A DNA stretch of 47,437 nt from Comamonadaceae bacterium (GTDB lineage Bacteria > Pseudomonadota > Gammaproteobacteria > Burkholderiales > Burkholderiaceae_C): assembly GCA_947476015.1 (NCBI GenBank), contig CANJOS010000004.1, positions 1 to 47,437 on the forward strand, in the 5' to 3' direction. Positions 24,703 to 33,235 of the stretch are shown here, one piece after another (positions within the stretch are counted from its first letter, which is position 1; each line of letters begins with the position of its first letter). The notes below the pieces were generated by a model. That model was not told the DNA's origin and made no database searches. It saw only the letters and a list, made by a program, of their open reading frames with translations. A program made the translations under genes and the position numbers.

Positions 24703-26889
24703 ATGGAAAAAAAAATTGTCCCCGGTATCTGCCGCAATTGCCTTGCTTACTGCCCTATCCTCGTCACAGTTGAGGGCGGTCGCGCTGTCCATGTCACGGG
24801 TGACCCAGAGGCGCCTGCATTCGATGGGTACAGTTGCCCCAAGGGCCGCGCCTTGCCAGCCCAGCACAATGACCCAGCGCGACTGACACATTGTCTGCAA
24901 CGCCAATCTGATGGGCGTTTCACCTTGATAGACGCCAGTCTTGTGATGGACCAAGTGGCCGCGAAGGTACAAAAAGTGCTGGCACTCCACGGACCCCGTG
25001 CAATTGCAATGTACCGTGGTAGCGGACAAGTTTCGCACCCCAGCAGTGCACCGATCATGGGCGCTTGGTTGCGAGCCATCGGTTCGCGCATGAATTTTTC
25101 TGCGGCCAGTATCGACAAGCCTGCAGAATACACGTCCGTTGCCATGCACGGTAATTGGCATGCGGGGCTGCAGACATTTGAGACGTCTGATACATGGATC
25201 ATGGTCGGTGCCAACCCTGTGATTGCCAAATCTAACGGGGGCCCACTCAACAACCCTGGGACCCGATTAAAGGAGGCGCAGCAACGTGGCATGCAATTGA
25301 TTGTGATTGATCCTCGCCGTACCGAAACCGCAAAACGTGCAGCTGTTCATTTGCAATTGCGACCGGGCACTGATGCGGTGCTTCTTGCGGGGCTGATCCA
25401 TATCATTCTGGCAGATGGCTTGCAAGATTCTGATTTCGTGGCTGCGAATGCAGTGGGACTCGATGCTTTGCGCAAAGAGGTGTCGCCCTATACACCCGAG
25501 TTTGTCTCTGCAGTTTCCGATGTGCCAATGCATCAGTTGCTTACTGCGGCGCGAATGTATGGTCGTGGCAAGAGGGGTGGTGTAGTCTGCTCCACTGGGC
25601 CTAGCTTCTCCACTCACAGCAATCTGACCTACTACCTTGCCCTGTGCTTGAACACGCTTTGTGGCCGTTGGGCAAGGGAGGGCGATATCGCCCCCAATCC
25701 TAATGTTTTGTTGCCTGCATTCCAACCCCGTGCCCAGCCCTTCGCACCGTACCCGGTAGTCAGCGACCGGCCGATGCGAGTACACGGTCTGATGGAGAAT
25801 GCAAGCGGTGTGCCCACTGCAGCGCTGGCTGATGAAATTCTTTTGGATGGGGAAGGGCAGATCAAGGTACTGTTGTGCCTTGGTGGCAACCCAGTGCTGG
25901 CTTGGCCAGACCAGAAAAAAACCGAAGCAGCCCTCAGTAAACTCGAGTTGTTGGTCGTACTGGATTACAGGATGACAGCCACCGCACAATTTGCCCATTA
26001 CGTGGTTCCGCCTCCGCTGTCGCTTGAATTGCCGGGAACGACTCAGATGGTCGAGTCTCTCAAATACTACGGTGTATCCCGTGGCTATTCCATGCCCTGG
26101 GCTCAATACACACCAGCCATTGCGGATGTCCCTGTAGGCTCTGACCTGATTGAAGATGGCGCCTTTTTCTTCGGACTGGCGCAGCGTATGGGTCTGCAAT
26201 TGGACTGGATCAACCAGCGTGGTCAGGGACCGAATTTGGAAGGTCCTTCACAGACCATTCCCTTAGACATGTCACATGTTCCGACCCCTGAGGAAATGAT
26301 TGACTTGGCATGCAACGATGCACGTGTTCCATTGGGCGAGGTTAAATCTCACGCACATGGTAAGGTCTACGAACTGGATGTCAGGGTATTGCCGCGTGAA
26401 CCTGAGTGCAGCGCCATGTTGCAGCTTGCCGATCCAATGATGCTGCAGGAACTGCGAGATCTGCACCCGGCCAGCGCGCAGTGGAAGTCCGATTCGGAGT
26501 ATCCCTTCATGCTGGTCTGCCGGCGTGCAAACAACTTCATGAACTCAGTTGGAGCAGGCTTGTTTGATCTAGATAGAGGTCGTACTCATACACCTGCCTA
26601 CATGCATCCGCAGGATCTCGAAGCGATCGGAATTTCAGAGGGTGCTTTGATCGAGGTGCGTTCGCGTCATGGGGTAATGATGGCGCGTGTTGAAGCAGAC
26701 GACAGCCTGCGGGTTGGATTGGTTTCGGTGGTTCACGGGTTTGGAGGGTCATCGACCCATGCAGGCCCAGACGACGAACTGCATCTGGGTTCGGTTACCC
26801 GTTTGGTGGGTATGGATGAGCGCGATCCTATCAGTGGCATTCCGCGAATGAGCGCATTGCCGATTGCGGTTAAAGCCGCTGTGATTTGA
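24703..26889 (+). CDS. Molybdopterin-dependent oxidoreductase (DMSO reductase superfamily)
   Basis: A 728-residue catalytic subunit. The N-terminus has Cys10-x2-Cys13-x3-Cys17 and Cys45 (SCPKGRA) for one [4Fe-4S], as in formate dehydrogenase/nitrate reductase relatives. WIMVGANPVIAK (165-176), IDPRRTETAK and CLGGNPVLAWP are the molybdopterin-guanine-dinucleotide contacts. The C-terminal MopB domain starts near EYPFMLVCRR. Where FdhF has selenocysteine (around 140), this protein reads SIDKPAEYTSVAMHG, with no Cys or Sec, so the metal ligand is not obvious. No Tat signal is present, so it is cytoplasmic. No iron-sulfur or membrane partner gene is adjacent, so the electron partner is unknown. 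A GAGG lies eight bases before the ATG. Substrate unknown. Confidence 0.85.
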   Translation: MEKKIVPGICRNCLAYCPILVTVEGGRAVHVTGDPEAPAFDGYSCPKGRALPAQHNDPARLTHCLQRQSDGRFTLIDASLVMDQVAAKVQKVLALHGPRAIAMYRGSGQVSHPSSAPIMGAWLRAIGSRMNFSAASIDKPAEYTSVAMHGNWHAGLQTFETSDTWIMVGANPVIAKSNGGPLNNPGTRLKEAQQRGMQLIVIDPRRTETAKRAAVHLQLRPGTDAVLLAGLIHIILADGLQDSDFVAANAVGLDALRKEVSPYTPEFVSAVSDVPMHQLLTAARMYGRGKRGGVVCSTGPSFSTHSNLTYYLALCLNTLCGRWAREGDIAPNPNVLLPAFQPRAQPFAPYPVVSDRPMRVHGLMENASGVPTAALADEILLDGEGQIKVLLCLGGNPVLAWPDQKKTEAALSKLELLVVLDYRMTATAQFAHYVVPPPLSLELPGTTQMVESLKYYGVSRGYSMPWAQYTPAIADVPVGSDLIEDGAFFFGLAQRMGLQLDWINQRGQGPNLEGPSQTIPLDMSHVPTPEEMIDLACNDARVPLGEVKSHAHGKVYELDVRVLPREPECSAMLQLADPMMLQELRDLHPASAQWKSDSEYPFMLVCRRANNFMNSVGAGLFDLDRGRTHTPAYMHPQDLEAIGISEGALIEVRSRHGVMMARVEADDSLRVGLVSVVHGFGGSSTHAGPDDELHLGSVTRLVGMDERDPISGIPRMSALPIAVKAAVI

Positions 26890-27014
26890 AAATATCCAAC
26901 TTATTCCACTCCATAGGGATTTGACGAAATAGTCCGTTCATCCATAGATATCAGTCAAGCAAACCATATTTTGAAGTTCAAAAAGTGTTTGTAGCCATAA
27001 AAAATCACCGCGTA
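26890..27014. other. Intergenic stretch without recognisable feature
   Basis: AT-rich, with no frame, no clear terminator for the molybdoenzyme gene and no strong promoter pattern. Together with the IS-like inverted repeat that follows, it gives 227 bases without a gene. Confidence 0.5.
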
Positions 27015-27066
27015 ATGAACTGCACCCCAAAAGTTGGACACCAATCCAACCTTTTGGGTTAGTTCA
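27015..27066. mobile_element. IS3-family-like terminal repeat remnant (inverted repeat)
   Basis: TGAACTGCACCCCAAAAG (from 27015) runs on into TTGGA and is mirrored by TCCAACC, TTTTGGG and AGTTCA up to 27066. The sequence strongly resembles the ends of IS3-family elements (the CCCCAAAAGTTGGACA motif). No transposase frame lies near. Two inward-facing ends a few bases apart suggest a deletion remnant, a tiny non-autonomous element, or a hairpin now used as a terminator. Confidence 0.5.
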
Positions 27067-27116
27067 AAAGTTCAGTGCTTTTTTCATTGTTTCAGAACCT
27101 TGTCAAAATCTAATAA

Positions 27117-27833
27117 ATGAACTCTTTACCCTTATTGCTTGTCCCCGGCCTGATGTGCGATCACACCGTTTGGGATCCCGTCATCCCGGCATTGAGCGCT
27201 TCAAGAACTTGCAGCGTTGTTGACCATCGAAATACCAACACCCTTGGTCAAATGGCCGCTCAATTGCTAGATGAAGCACCCGACAGATTTCTTTTGGCAG
27301 GACATTCCATGGGGGGGCGCGTTGCCATGGAGGTTGTTCGAATCGCACCGCATCGTGTCGCAGGTCTGGCTTTATTGGACACGGGTTATTTGGCCAAGGC
27401 TGACGGCGAAGAGGGCGATGAAGAGGTCAGAAAACGCATGGCCCTGTTGCACATCGCACAAACACAAGGCGTTCGTGCCATGGCGCAAGAATGGGTGAAA
27501 GGCATGGTTCATCCGAATCGATTGAGCGATTCGGTCTTGCTGGAAGCGATCCTCAAGATGTTTGAAAGAAAGTCTGCCGAAATTTTCGCCAATCAACTGC
27601 ACGCATTGATTGAACGACCTGACGCCACGCCAGTGCTACAAAGCATTCAAGTTCCCTCGCTCATTTTGTGTGGCTTGCAAGACTCATGGGCCACACCGGC
27701 GCAACACCAAGCGATGCAACACCAGGTGCCGCACGCCGTCATCTCGATGATTGACGGCGCCGGTCACATGGCCCCCATGGAAAGACCGCAAGCAGTATCT
27801 GAGTCGATGCTGAAATGGCTGTCTGATTGCTGA
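27117..27833 (+). CDS. Alpha/beta hydrolase
   Basis: A 238-residue soluble hydrolase. The oxyanion region is LLLVPGLMCDHTVW near the start, the nucleophile elbow is LAGHSMGGRVAME (Ser around 62), the acid is in LCGLQDSWATP and the His in IDGAGHMAPMERP. A lid of about 70 residues separates strand and acid. Size and motifs fit small carboxylesterase, enol-lactone hydrolase or acyl-transfer relatives; I cannot choose a substrate. Start: ATG at 27117, with no clear ribosome site. It ends convergently with the oxygenase beta subunit; both stop codons sit in the palindrome TGAAGCTTCA (27831-27840). It may hydrolyse an ester linked to the aromatic substrate of the neighbouring oxygenase, but this is inference. 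Confidence 0.8.
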   Translation: MNSLPLLLVPGLMCDHTVWDPVIPALSASRTCSVVDHRNTNTLGQMAAQLLDEAPDRFLLAGHSMGGRVAMEVVRIAPHRVAGLALLDTGYLAKADGEEGDEEVRKRMALLHIAQTQGVRAMAQEWVKGMVHPNRLSDSVLLEAILKMFERKSAEIFANQLHALIERPDATPVLQSIQVPSLILCGLQDSWATPAQHQAMQHQVPHAVISMIDGAGHMAPMERPQAVSESMLKWLSDC

Positions 27834-27837
27834 AGCT

Positions 27838-28464
27838 TCAAACCCAAGCTTGCAGCACGTAGTCGTAGGCTGCTTGGCCGTTGGTCATGTCGACCCGTTG
27901 CAATTTGATTTTCAAATCACTGCCTAGCTTGACCAAGGTATGGCGGTAGCTGCCACCAAAATGGCGGATGTCGTCACGGCGCATTTCCATCATTTGAAAG
28001 CGAGAGTAGACCTCGATGTGGGTCGCACTGACCGCTTCAATCACAATGTTACCCACCATGTGATTGGTACCCCAGTGTGCAGCTTGTGACCATGCGTTGG
28101 GATGAAGCAGCCGGCTCATACGAACCTCCATGAGCAGTTTGTCTTCTGCAAAAATGGAAGGCTCACGCCGCCAATCGGTTTGTGTGGGCGTGGAAGGCAT
28201 CCAGTAAACACCATCGTCACTGAACAATTTGCCAAATTCGCCCCAAGCTTTGTTGTCTAGCAGCGCTGCTTGATGGAACAACAACTCCTCTACTTGGCGT
28301 TGCAAGGCGAAATCCACACGGATGGCTTTGGGAATGTAGCCTTGACTGGGTTGTCGGCCGCGGCCCATGTGATCCGGCTCGATGGAGTCTGCGCCCGACA
28401 TCGATTGGATGGCTTCAATCACGACACCGGTGCCGAGTGCTGCTTTAACTTCATTGGTTTTCAT
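27838..28464 (-). CDS. Aromatic-ring-hydroxylating dioxygenase, beta subunit
   Basis: A 208-residue protein of the NTF2/SnoaL-like fold that forms the structural small subunit of Rieske dioxygenases. Typical segments are VEELLFHQAALLDNKAW, then LFSDDGVYWMPSTPTQ near the middle, and SYRHTLVKLG with RVDMTNGQAAYDYVL at the end. About 45 extra residues precede the conserved start, longer than the usual beta subunit. AGGAG precedes the ATG. It follows the alpha-subunit gene by 16 bases, so the two form an alpha-beta oxygenase component. Confidence 0.85.
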   Translation of the reverse strand: MKTNEVKAALGTGVVIEAIQSMSGADSIEPDHMGRGRQPSQGYIPKAIRVDFALQRQVEELLFHQAALLDNKAWGEFGKLFSDDGVYWMPSTPTQTDWRREPSIFAEDKLLMEVRMSRLLHPNAWSQAAHWGTNHMVGNIVIEAVSATHIEVYSRFQMMEMRRDDIRHFGGSYRHTLVKLGSDLKIKLQRVDMTNGQAAYDYVLQAWV

Positions 28465-28480
28465 GAGGGGTGACTCCTGT

Positions 28481-29803
28481 TCAGGCTTTTGCTGAAGGTT
28501 GAATGGCGGCGCGGATATAAGATTCCCATGCCTTGAACTGATTGCGCATCACCACTTCGCTGGTGCCATTGTTGGAATACAGAACGCCATCTTTTTCAGT
28601 ATCGCCACCGTAATTCCGGTGGAAGCTCACCCATTCGCCACCTTTGGATTGCAGGCCCAGTTGGCCTTTGGTCCAGTTTTCTAAATCATCCGCATTGATC
28701 ATGGTGGCTGGCGAGTTCACCAGATTGAAATACCAAAGTGATCGTTCGTAGATGGCTTCGGGCACCCCTTTGAGTCGAAAGTGCCAGATTTCAGACAATG
28801 TTTTATCAGGTGCTAAGGGGCGCAAGCATCGCAGTTGTTGCAAAGGTGATTGAACAGACAGGTAAGGGTAGATGAGCACGTGGTGAATGCTTCGCGCCAA
28901 ATACTCCTCACCTTTTTCTTCGCCGTAGGCCTTTTTGATCAAAGCTTCATATTCAACCGTGTCTGGGTCGGTAGGGCGCAAGCCCATGTAGGCTTTCAAA
29001 ATGCCGTGGCCGTACTTGAAGTTGACCGTTTGAACCGAGTCCCATTGATCAAAGCTGGAAGCAAAAGTGGAAAGGTAATGGAAAAACAAAGGCGCCTCGC
29101 CTTTTTCTTTCTTCAAGCGTTGTTCCACTTTGCGCGCAGACACGCCAGTAGATTGGTGCGTGACAGAGGGGTGCAGTGAGTCCAGCTGGTTCTCCATGAA
29201 GAACTTCCAATTGGAATGCTGAACGACACGGTGACAGACAGGCACGGCTTCTACTTCTCCCAAGGGCGAGCGGTCGCACATGTCGTCAAAGGCCACTTTG
29301 GCTTCACCCAAGAATTCAACCAGACCTGGCCCTTCTTTGGACAAGCTGGCAAACACAAAGCCGCGGTAACTGTCGACTCGGGCAGCCGCAACCATGCTGC
29401 AATCTGGGTTGTCGGGGGTCATGCGTGTGCCGTCGTAGCCTTTGACCAAGGGAATGGCTTTGACTTTGCCATTCAAATGAAAGCTCCATGCATGGTAGGA
29501 ACAGACAAAGCCCTTGCCTGTATTGCCGCTTTGATTGCCGCAAAGTTCAACACCGCGATGGGGGCAGCGGTTGTAGAGAACTTTCACACTTTTGTCGATG
29601 TCTCTGACCATGACCATGGGTTGACGGCCAATTTGCATGGTGAAGTAGTCGCCACTCTCTTTCACTTGAGACTCATGCCCGCAATAGACCCAAGCCTTCT
29701 CAAAGATATGTTCCATTTCAAGATCAAACAATTGTTGATCGGTGTAGACGCTCTTGTGAACGCGGTCAGGTTGAACCAGATGGTCTAAATCTATCGATTG
29801 CAT
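28481..29803 (-). CDS. Aromatic-ring-hydroxylating dioxygenase, Rieske alpha subunit
   Basis: A 440-residue oxygenase. The Rieske [2Fe-2S] ligands are Cys80/His82 (RCPHRGVEL) and Cys101/His104 (VCSYHAW). The mononuclear iron site reads ENQLDSLHPSVTH, with Asp208 as the electron bridge and His211 and His216 as ligands, and Asp372 or Asp373 (NADDLENW) as the acidic ligand. All catalytic residues are present. It should add O2 to an aromatic ring, or demethylate/hydroxylate, using electrons from a reductase. No reductase or ferredoxin gene is adjacent, so these come from elsewhere. GGAG lies just before the ATG at 29803; the 19-residue longer reading is rejected. A LysR gene is divergent. Substrate likely an aromatic acid, given the neighbouring organic-acid importers. 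Confidence 0.9.
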   Translation of the reverse strand: MQSIDLDHLVQPDRVHKSVYTDQQLFDLEMEHIFEKAWVYCGHESQVKESGDYFTMQIGRQPMVMVRDIDKSVKVLYNRCPHRGVELCGNQSGNTGKGFVCSYHAWSFHLNGKVKAIPLVKGYDGTRMTPDNPDCSMVAAARVDSYRGFVFASLSKEGPGLVEFLGEAKVAFDDMCDRSPLGEVEAVPVCHRVVQHSNWKFFMENQLDSLHPSVTHQSTGVSARKVEQRLKKEKGEAPLFFHYLSTFASSFDQWDSVQTVNFKYGHGILKAYMGLRPTDPDTVEYEALIKKAYGEEKGEEYLARSIHHVLIYPYLSVQSPLQQLRCLRPLAPDKTLSEIWHFRLKGVPEAIYERSLWYFNLVNSPATMINADDLENWTKGQLGLQSKGGEWVSFHRNYGGDTEKDGVLYSNNGTSEVVMRNQFKAWESYIRAAIQPSAKA

Positions 29804-29896
29804 GAAAACTCCATTTCGGCGCTTGAGATGAACACGAAACCATAACTTAACCGAGGTCAAGCATTAGATCTACAACAATTCATGCTTTTTCCATTA

Positions 29897-29909
29897 CCAT
29901 AGGTTATGG
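29897..29909. promoter_or_regulatory. Short dyad overlapping the LysR start codon
   Basis: CCATA (29897-29901) and TATGG (29905-29909) are symmetrical around GGT and cover the LysR start codon. CCATAACTTAACC recurs about 60 bases upstream. Autoregulation or LysR binding is possible but unsupported beyond symmetry. Confidence 0.2.
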
Positions 29910-30805
29910 ATTACAGAAAAGTTCAACTCTTTCTAGCGGCCGCTCGGTACGGCAATCTCACCGAAGCCGCTGCTTCGATGGAAATTTCTCAGCCTGCCTT
30001 GTCCAAAAGCATCAAAGCCTTGGAGAAAACTTTGGGCGTTCGGCTTCTGGAGCGTGGTCGATTCGGGGTCAGTCTCACGCCTTTTGGTCAGGCACTCATG
30101 GAGCATGGCCGGGTCATAGAGGCAGAAATGCGAAATGCTGTGGGTGAAATTCAATCGATGCGCGGCGCTCAGCGGGGTCACGTGATGATTGGCTGCGGCC
30201 CTACAGAAGCGACCCGTCTATTGCCTCTAGCACTCAAGATTTTGGCAGCCCAGAACCCCGAAGTTCATGTGACAGTCCTTTATGGTTTGAATGAGGCCTT
30301 GATGCCTTGGGTCAAGCAAGGGGAGGTGGACTTTGCATTGTCTTCGGTGCCTGCCAGATCAACAGATGCAGAGTTGGTGCATGACTACCTTTCAACAGAG
30401 GGTGCCACAGTCGTAGCCCGGTCAGACCATCCCTTGGCAAAACACAAAGTGGTCAACCCCAGCATGTTGGTGAAGTTTCCATGGATTTTGCCAAGACAGC
30501 GAGAATTAGAGCGACTCGCGTTTGACGATTACTTTGCCTCGCACGATTTAGAGCCACCCGTGGCCCAAGTTGAAACCACCTCCACAGTGCTGATGAAGTC
30601 CATGGTGATGCAGAGTGATGCTTTAACCTTCATTCCCAATGAATTGATTTATTGGGAGGTTAGAGCAGGGCAACTGAAGGCACTTGAGGCCACAGGCAAT
30701 CAGTGGGAAAGGCGAGTAGGCCTCACCCGTCGTCGCAAAGGGACGCTCAGTCCCGCCAGTAAACTACTGATGCAAGCAGTGAAGTCAGTGGCACAAACTT
30801 TTTAA
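29906..30805 (+). CDS. LysR-family transcriptional regulator
   Basis: A 299-residue LysR protein. The N-terminal winged helix-turn-helix has GNLTEAAASMEISQPALSKS and LEKTLGVRLLERG. The effector domain starts near residue 90 (GHVMIGCGPTE). It is divergent from the Rieske oxygenase operon across 102 bases, the usual layout for a LysR activator responding to the substrate or a pathway intermediate. Its stop is two bases from the convergent livF stop. It could also influence the alpha/beta hydrolase. Confidence 0.9.
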   Translation: MDYRKVQLFLAAARYGNLTEAAASMEISQPALSKSIKALEKTLGVRLLERGRFGVSLTPFGQALMEHGRVIEAEMRNAVGEIQSMRGAQRGHVMIGCGPTEATRLLPLALKILAAQNPEVHVTVLYGLNEALMPWVKQGEVDFALSSVPARSTDAELVHDYLSTEGATVVARSDHPLAKHKVVNPSMLVKFPWILPRQRELERLAFDDYFASHDLEPPVAQVETTSTVLMKSMVMQSDALTFIPNELIYWEVRAGQLKALEATGNQWERRVGLTRRRKGTLSPASKLLMQAVKSVAQTF

Positions 30806-30807
30806 AA

Positions 30808-31515
30808 TTAAACGCCAAGATAGCGTGTCCACAATTGCCGATCATCTCTCAGTGCTTCTGAGCTTCCAGTCCAGGCCACCTGTCCACGTTCGAGAATCAG
30901 GTGGTGTGAGGCAATCTCTACCAATCGATTGACATATTTGTCGACAACGATCAAGGTTTGCCCTTCGTTGCAGAGCAGCCTTAAACACTTCCAAATTTCT
31001 TCTCGAATGAGGGGCGCTAAACCCTCTGTGGCCTCGTCCAAAATGATCAGGCGCGGGTTGGTGACCAAGGCGCGACCGATGGCCAGCATTTGTTGTTCAC
31101 CCCCAGAAAGCTGAGAGCCTAAGTTGGATTTCCTCTCGGCCAGCCGGGGAAACAATTCGTAGACACGGGAGGGAGTCCAAAGAGTTTTGCTGTTGTGGCG
31201 ATTGCTCAAAAAGGCGGTGAGGTGTTCGTCTACTGACAGGTTTGGAAAAACCTGCCGGCCTTCGGGCACCACAGCAATGCCCATGCGTGCAATTTTGTCT
31301 GCCGTGAGATGGGTGACGTCTTGTCCATCAAATAAAACTTGCCCGCCCTGAATCGATTTGAGTCCTAAGATGCTTCGGATCAAGGTTGTTTTTCCCATGC
31401 CATTGCGGCCAAGCAATCCCATCGACTCACCTGCCTTGAGGCTGAAGTCAATTCCAAACAATACCTGACTCTCTTGGTACGCCGATTGCACATTTTTTAC
31501 TTGCAGCAAGCTCAT
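30808..31515 (-). CDS. ABC transporter ATP-binding protein (LivF-like), second system
   Basis: A 235-residue ATPase. Walker A GRNGMGKTTL, signature LSGGEQQMLAIGRAL, Walker B LIILDEATEGLAP. The usual switch-region VEQ is VDKYVNRLVE here, so the typical Glu-Gln pair is changed. It is the last gene of a long minus-strand run, overlapping livG by 4 nt. Unlike the first LivF in this window it has no basic C-terminal tail. Confidence 0.9.
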   Translation of the reverse strand: MSLLQVKNVQSAYQESQVLFGIDFSLKAGESMGLLGRNGMGKTTLIRSILGLKSIQGGQVLFDGQDVTHLTADKIARMGIAVVPEGRQVFPNLSVDEHLTAFLSNRHNSKTLWTPSRVYELFPRLAERKSNLGSQLSGGEQQMLAIGRALVTNPRLIILDEATEGLAPLIREEIWKCLRLLCNEGQTLIVVDKYVNRLVEIASHHLILERGQVAWTGSSEALRDDRQLWTRYLGV

Positions 31516-32267
31516 GCGTTTTCCTCCCCCAAGTAAGCAGCAATGACCTGGGGATGATGTCTGATTTCTTGCGGTGTACCGGTTGCAATCAAGGCGCCGC
31601 TGACCAACACAGAAATTCTGTCTGCCAATCTGAACACCGCGTCCATGTCGTGTTCGATCAGTAAGATGGCAGATTGCTGGCGCAATTTAAGAATGAGATT
31701 CAAAATACGCTCAGATTCAACGGGGCCTGCGCCTGCCATGGGCTCATCGAGCAACAGCAATTTGGGCTGTGTGGCGACGGCCAACCCCAGTTCCAAAATA
31801 CGTTGCTCACCATGAGCGAGTTCACTGGCGTGATGATGGGCGCGGGGTGCCAATCCCAGTTCATTCAGCAGGCTCATGGCCTTGTCGGTGAGTTCGGCTT
31901 CTTGCTTGACAGGCCGCCAAAAAGAAAAACTGTTGCCTGTTCGTGCTTGGATGGCAAGCGAGACATTTTCTAAGACGGTGAACGATTTGAACAGGCGCGT
32001 GATTTGAAATGAGCGAGCCAAACCCAGTCGGACACGCTCATGGGTAGCCATGGCGGTGATGTCTTGACCTTGAAACAAGATGTGACCGCTGTCGCTGGAA
32101 AGCAAGCCAGACAATTGCGCCACGAGACTGGTTTTGCCGGCGCCATTGGGGCCAATCAGGGCATGAATTTCATTCGGCAGAACTTGCAGATTGACATGGT
32201 CTGTGGCCAGCAAAGCGCCAAAGCTTTTGACCAAGTCTTGAATATCGAGCAAAGGCTGCTGGCTCAT
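31512..32267 (-). CDS. ABC transporter ATP-binding protein (LivG-like), second system
   Basis: A 251-residue ATPase. Walker A GPNGAGKTSLV, GLARSFQITRLF as the LivG-type loop, signature region ELAHGEQRILELGLA (degenerate: AHGEQ for SGGQ, as is common in LivG proteins), Walker B LLLLDEPMAGAGP, switch LLIEHDMD. It overlaps livM and livF by 4 nt on either side. Confidence 0.9.
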   Translation of the reverse strand: MSQQPLLDIQDLVKSFGALLATDHVNLQVLPNEIHALIGPNGAGKTSLVAQLSGLLSSDSGHILFQGQDITAMATHERVRLGLARSFQITRLFKSFTVLENVSLAIQARTGNSFSFWRPVKQEAELTDKAMSLLNELGLAPRAHHHASELAHGEQRILELGLAVATQPKLLLLDEPMAGAGPVESERILNLILKLRQQSAILLIEHDMDAVFRLADRISVLVSGALIATGTPQEIRHHPQVIAAYLGEENA

Positions 32268-33223
32268 GCATGACCCTTTGTTTCAAGCTTTTTAGGCCGG
32301 TTGAAGAAGCTTGATAAGCCACGAGGCGCCAACAGCACCACCGCCAATAAAAACCAGCCGATATAGAACTGCCAATACACGGTGTATTCGGCGATCAGAT
32401 CTTCCAAAATGAGCAAAACCAAGGCGCCCCAGAGGCCGCCCGACAGTGTGCCCACGCCGCCCAGAATCACCATGACCATCAAGGTGCCAGACTGTGTCCA
32501 GTGCATCAGGTTGGGACTGACGTAGTTTTGATGGTTGACCATCAAGGCACCTGCCAAGCCGCCCAATGTCCCTGCAATGATGAACAAAACCCATTTGTAG
32601 GTGTATGCCGGAAAGCCAATGGCGTCTACACGCGTGTCATCGTCGCGAATGGCCAGAATAACGCGGCCGAAACGCGATTTCATCATGCGCGAAATGATCA
32701 CCAAGGTGAGCACCAAAACGAACAGCACGACAAAGTAAAAGGTCACATCATTTTTTAAATCAAGCCCCATGCCAAAGTTGGATCGCGACTTGATGTTCAA
32801 ACCTTCGTCGCCACCATAGGCTTTGATGGAGTTCACCAAGTAGTAAATCATTTGCGCAAAAGCCAATGTGATCATGATGAAGTAAACACCGCGCGTTCTC
32901 AAAGAGATGGCGCCAATGACTGCAGCGGCCAGTGCTGAAACACCCATCGCCACCGCAAAGTTAAGCCAACCGCTCGTCACACCCTCTGTGATCATGATGC
33001 CCACAGCATAGGCACCAATGCCAACAAAGGCCGCATGACCAAAAGACACCAATCCACCAAATCCCAAAATGAGGTTCAAACTGCACGCTGCAATGCCATA
33101 AATCATCATGCGGCTGATCATGCTGATGTAATAGTCTTGGCCACGCGCATGCAACACCAAGGGCAGGGCAACGGCAAGTGCCAGCAACAAGGACCAAAGC
33201 CAAGGAGGAGTTTCGCGATTCAT
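32264..33223 (-). CDS. Branched-chain amino acid-type ABC permease (LivM-like), second system
   Basis: A 319-residue membrane permease. CSLNLILGFGGLVSFGHAAF near residues 47-66 is the LivM signature; VILGGVGTLSGGLWGALVL near 250-268 is the coupling loop. A GAGGAG lies upstream of the ATG. It belongs to the tightly spaced K-H-M-G-F set. Confidence 0.9.
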   Translation of the reverse strand: MNRETPPWLWSLLLALAVALPLVLHARGQDYYISMISRMMIYGIAACSLNLILGFGGLVSFGHAAFVGIGAYAVGIMITEGVTSGWLNFAVAMGVSALAAAVIGAISLRTRGVYFIMITLAFAQMIYYLVNSIKAYGGDEGLNIKSRSNFGMGLDLKNDVTFYFVVLFVLVLTLVIISRMMKSRFGRVILAIRDDDTRVDAIGFPAYTYKWVLFIIAGTLGGLAGALMVNHQNYVSPNLMHWTQSGTLMVMVILGGVGTLSGGLWGALVLLILEDLIAEYTVYWQFYIGWFLLAVVLLAPRGLSSFFNRPKKLETKGHA

Positions 33224-33235
33224 CTTGACCTTGCG

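Noticed and set aside
25267-26199. 310-residue open frame antisense to the molybdoenzyme
   Set aside because: Its translation is rich in His, Arg and Cys with no domain pattern, and it lies wholly within a well-supported gene on the other strand.
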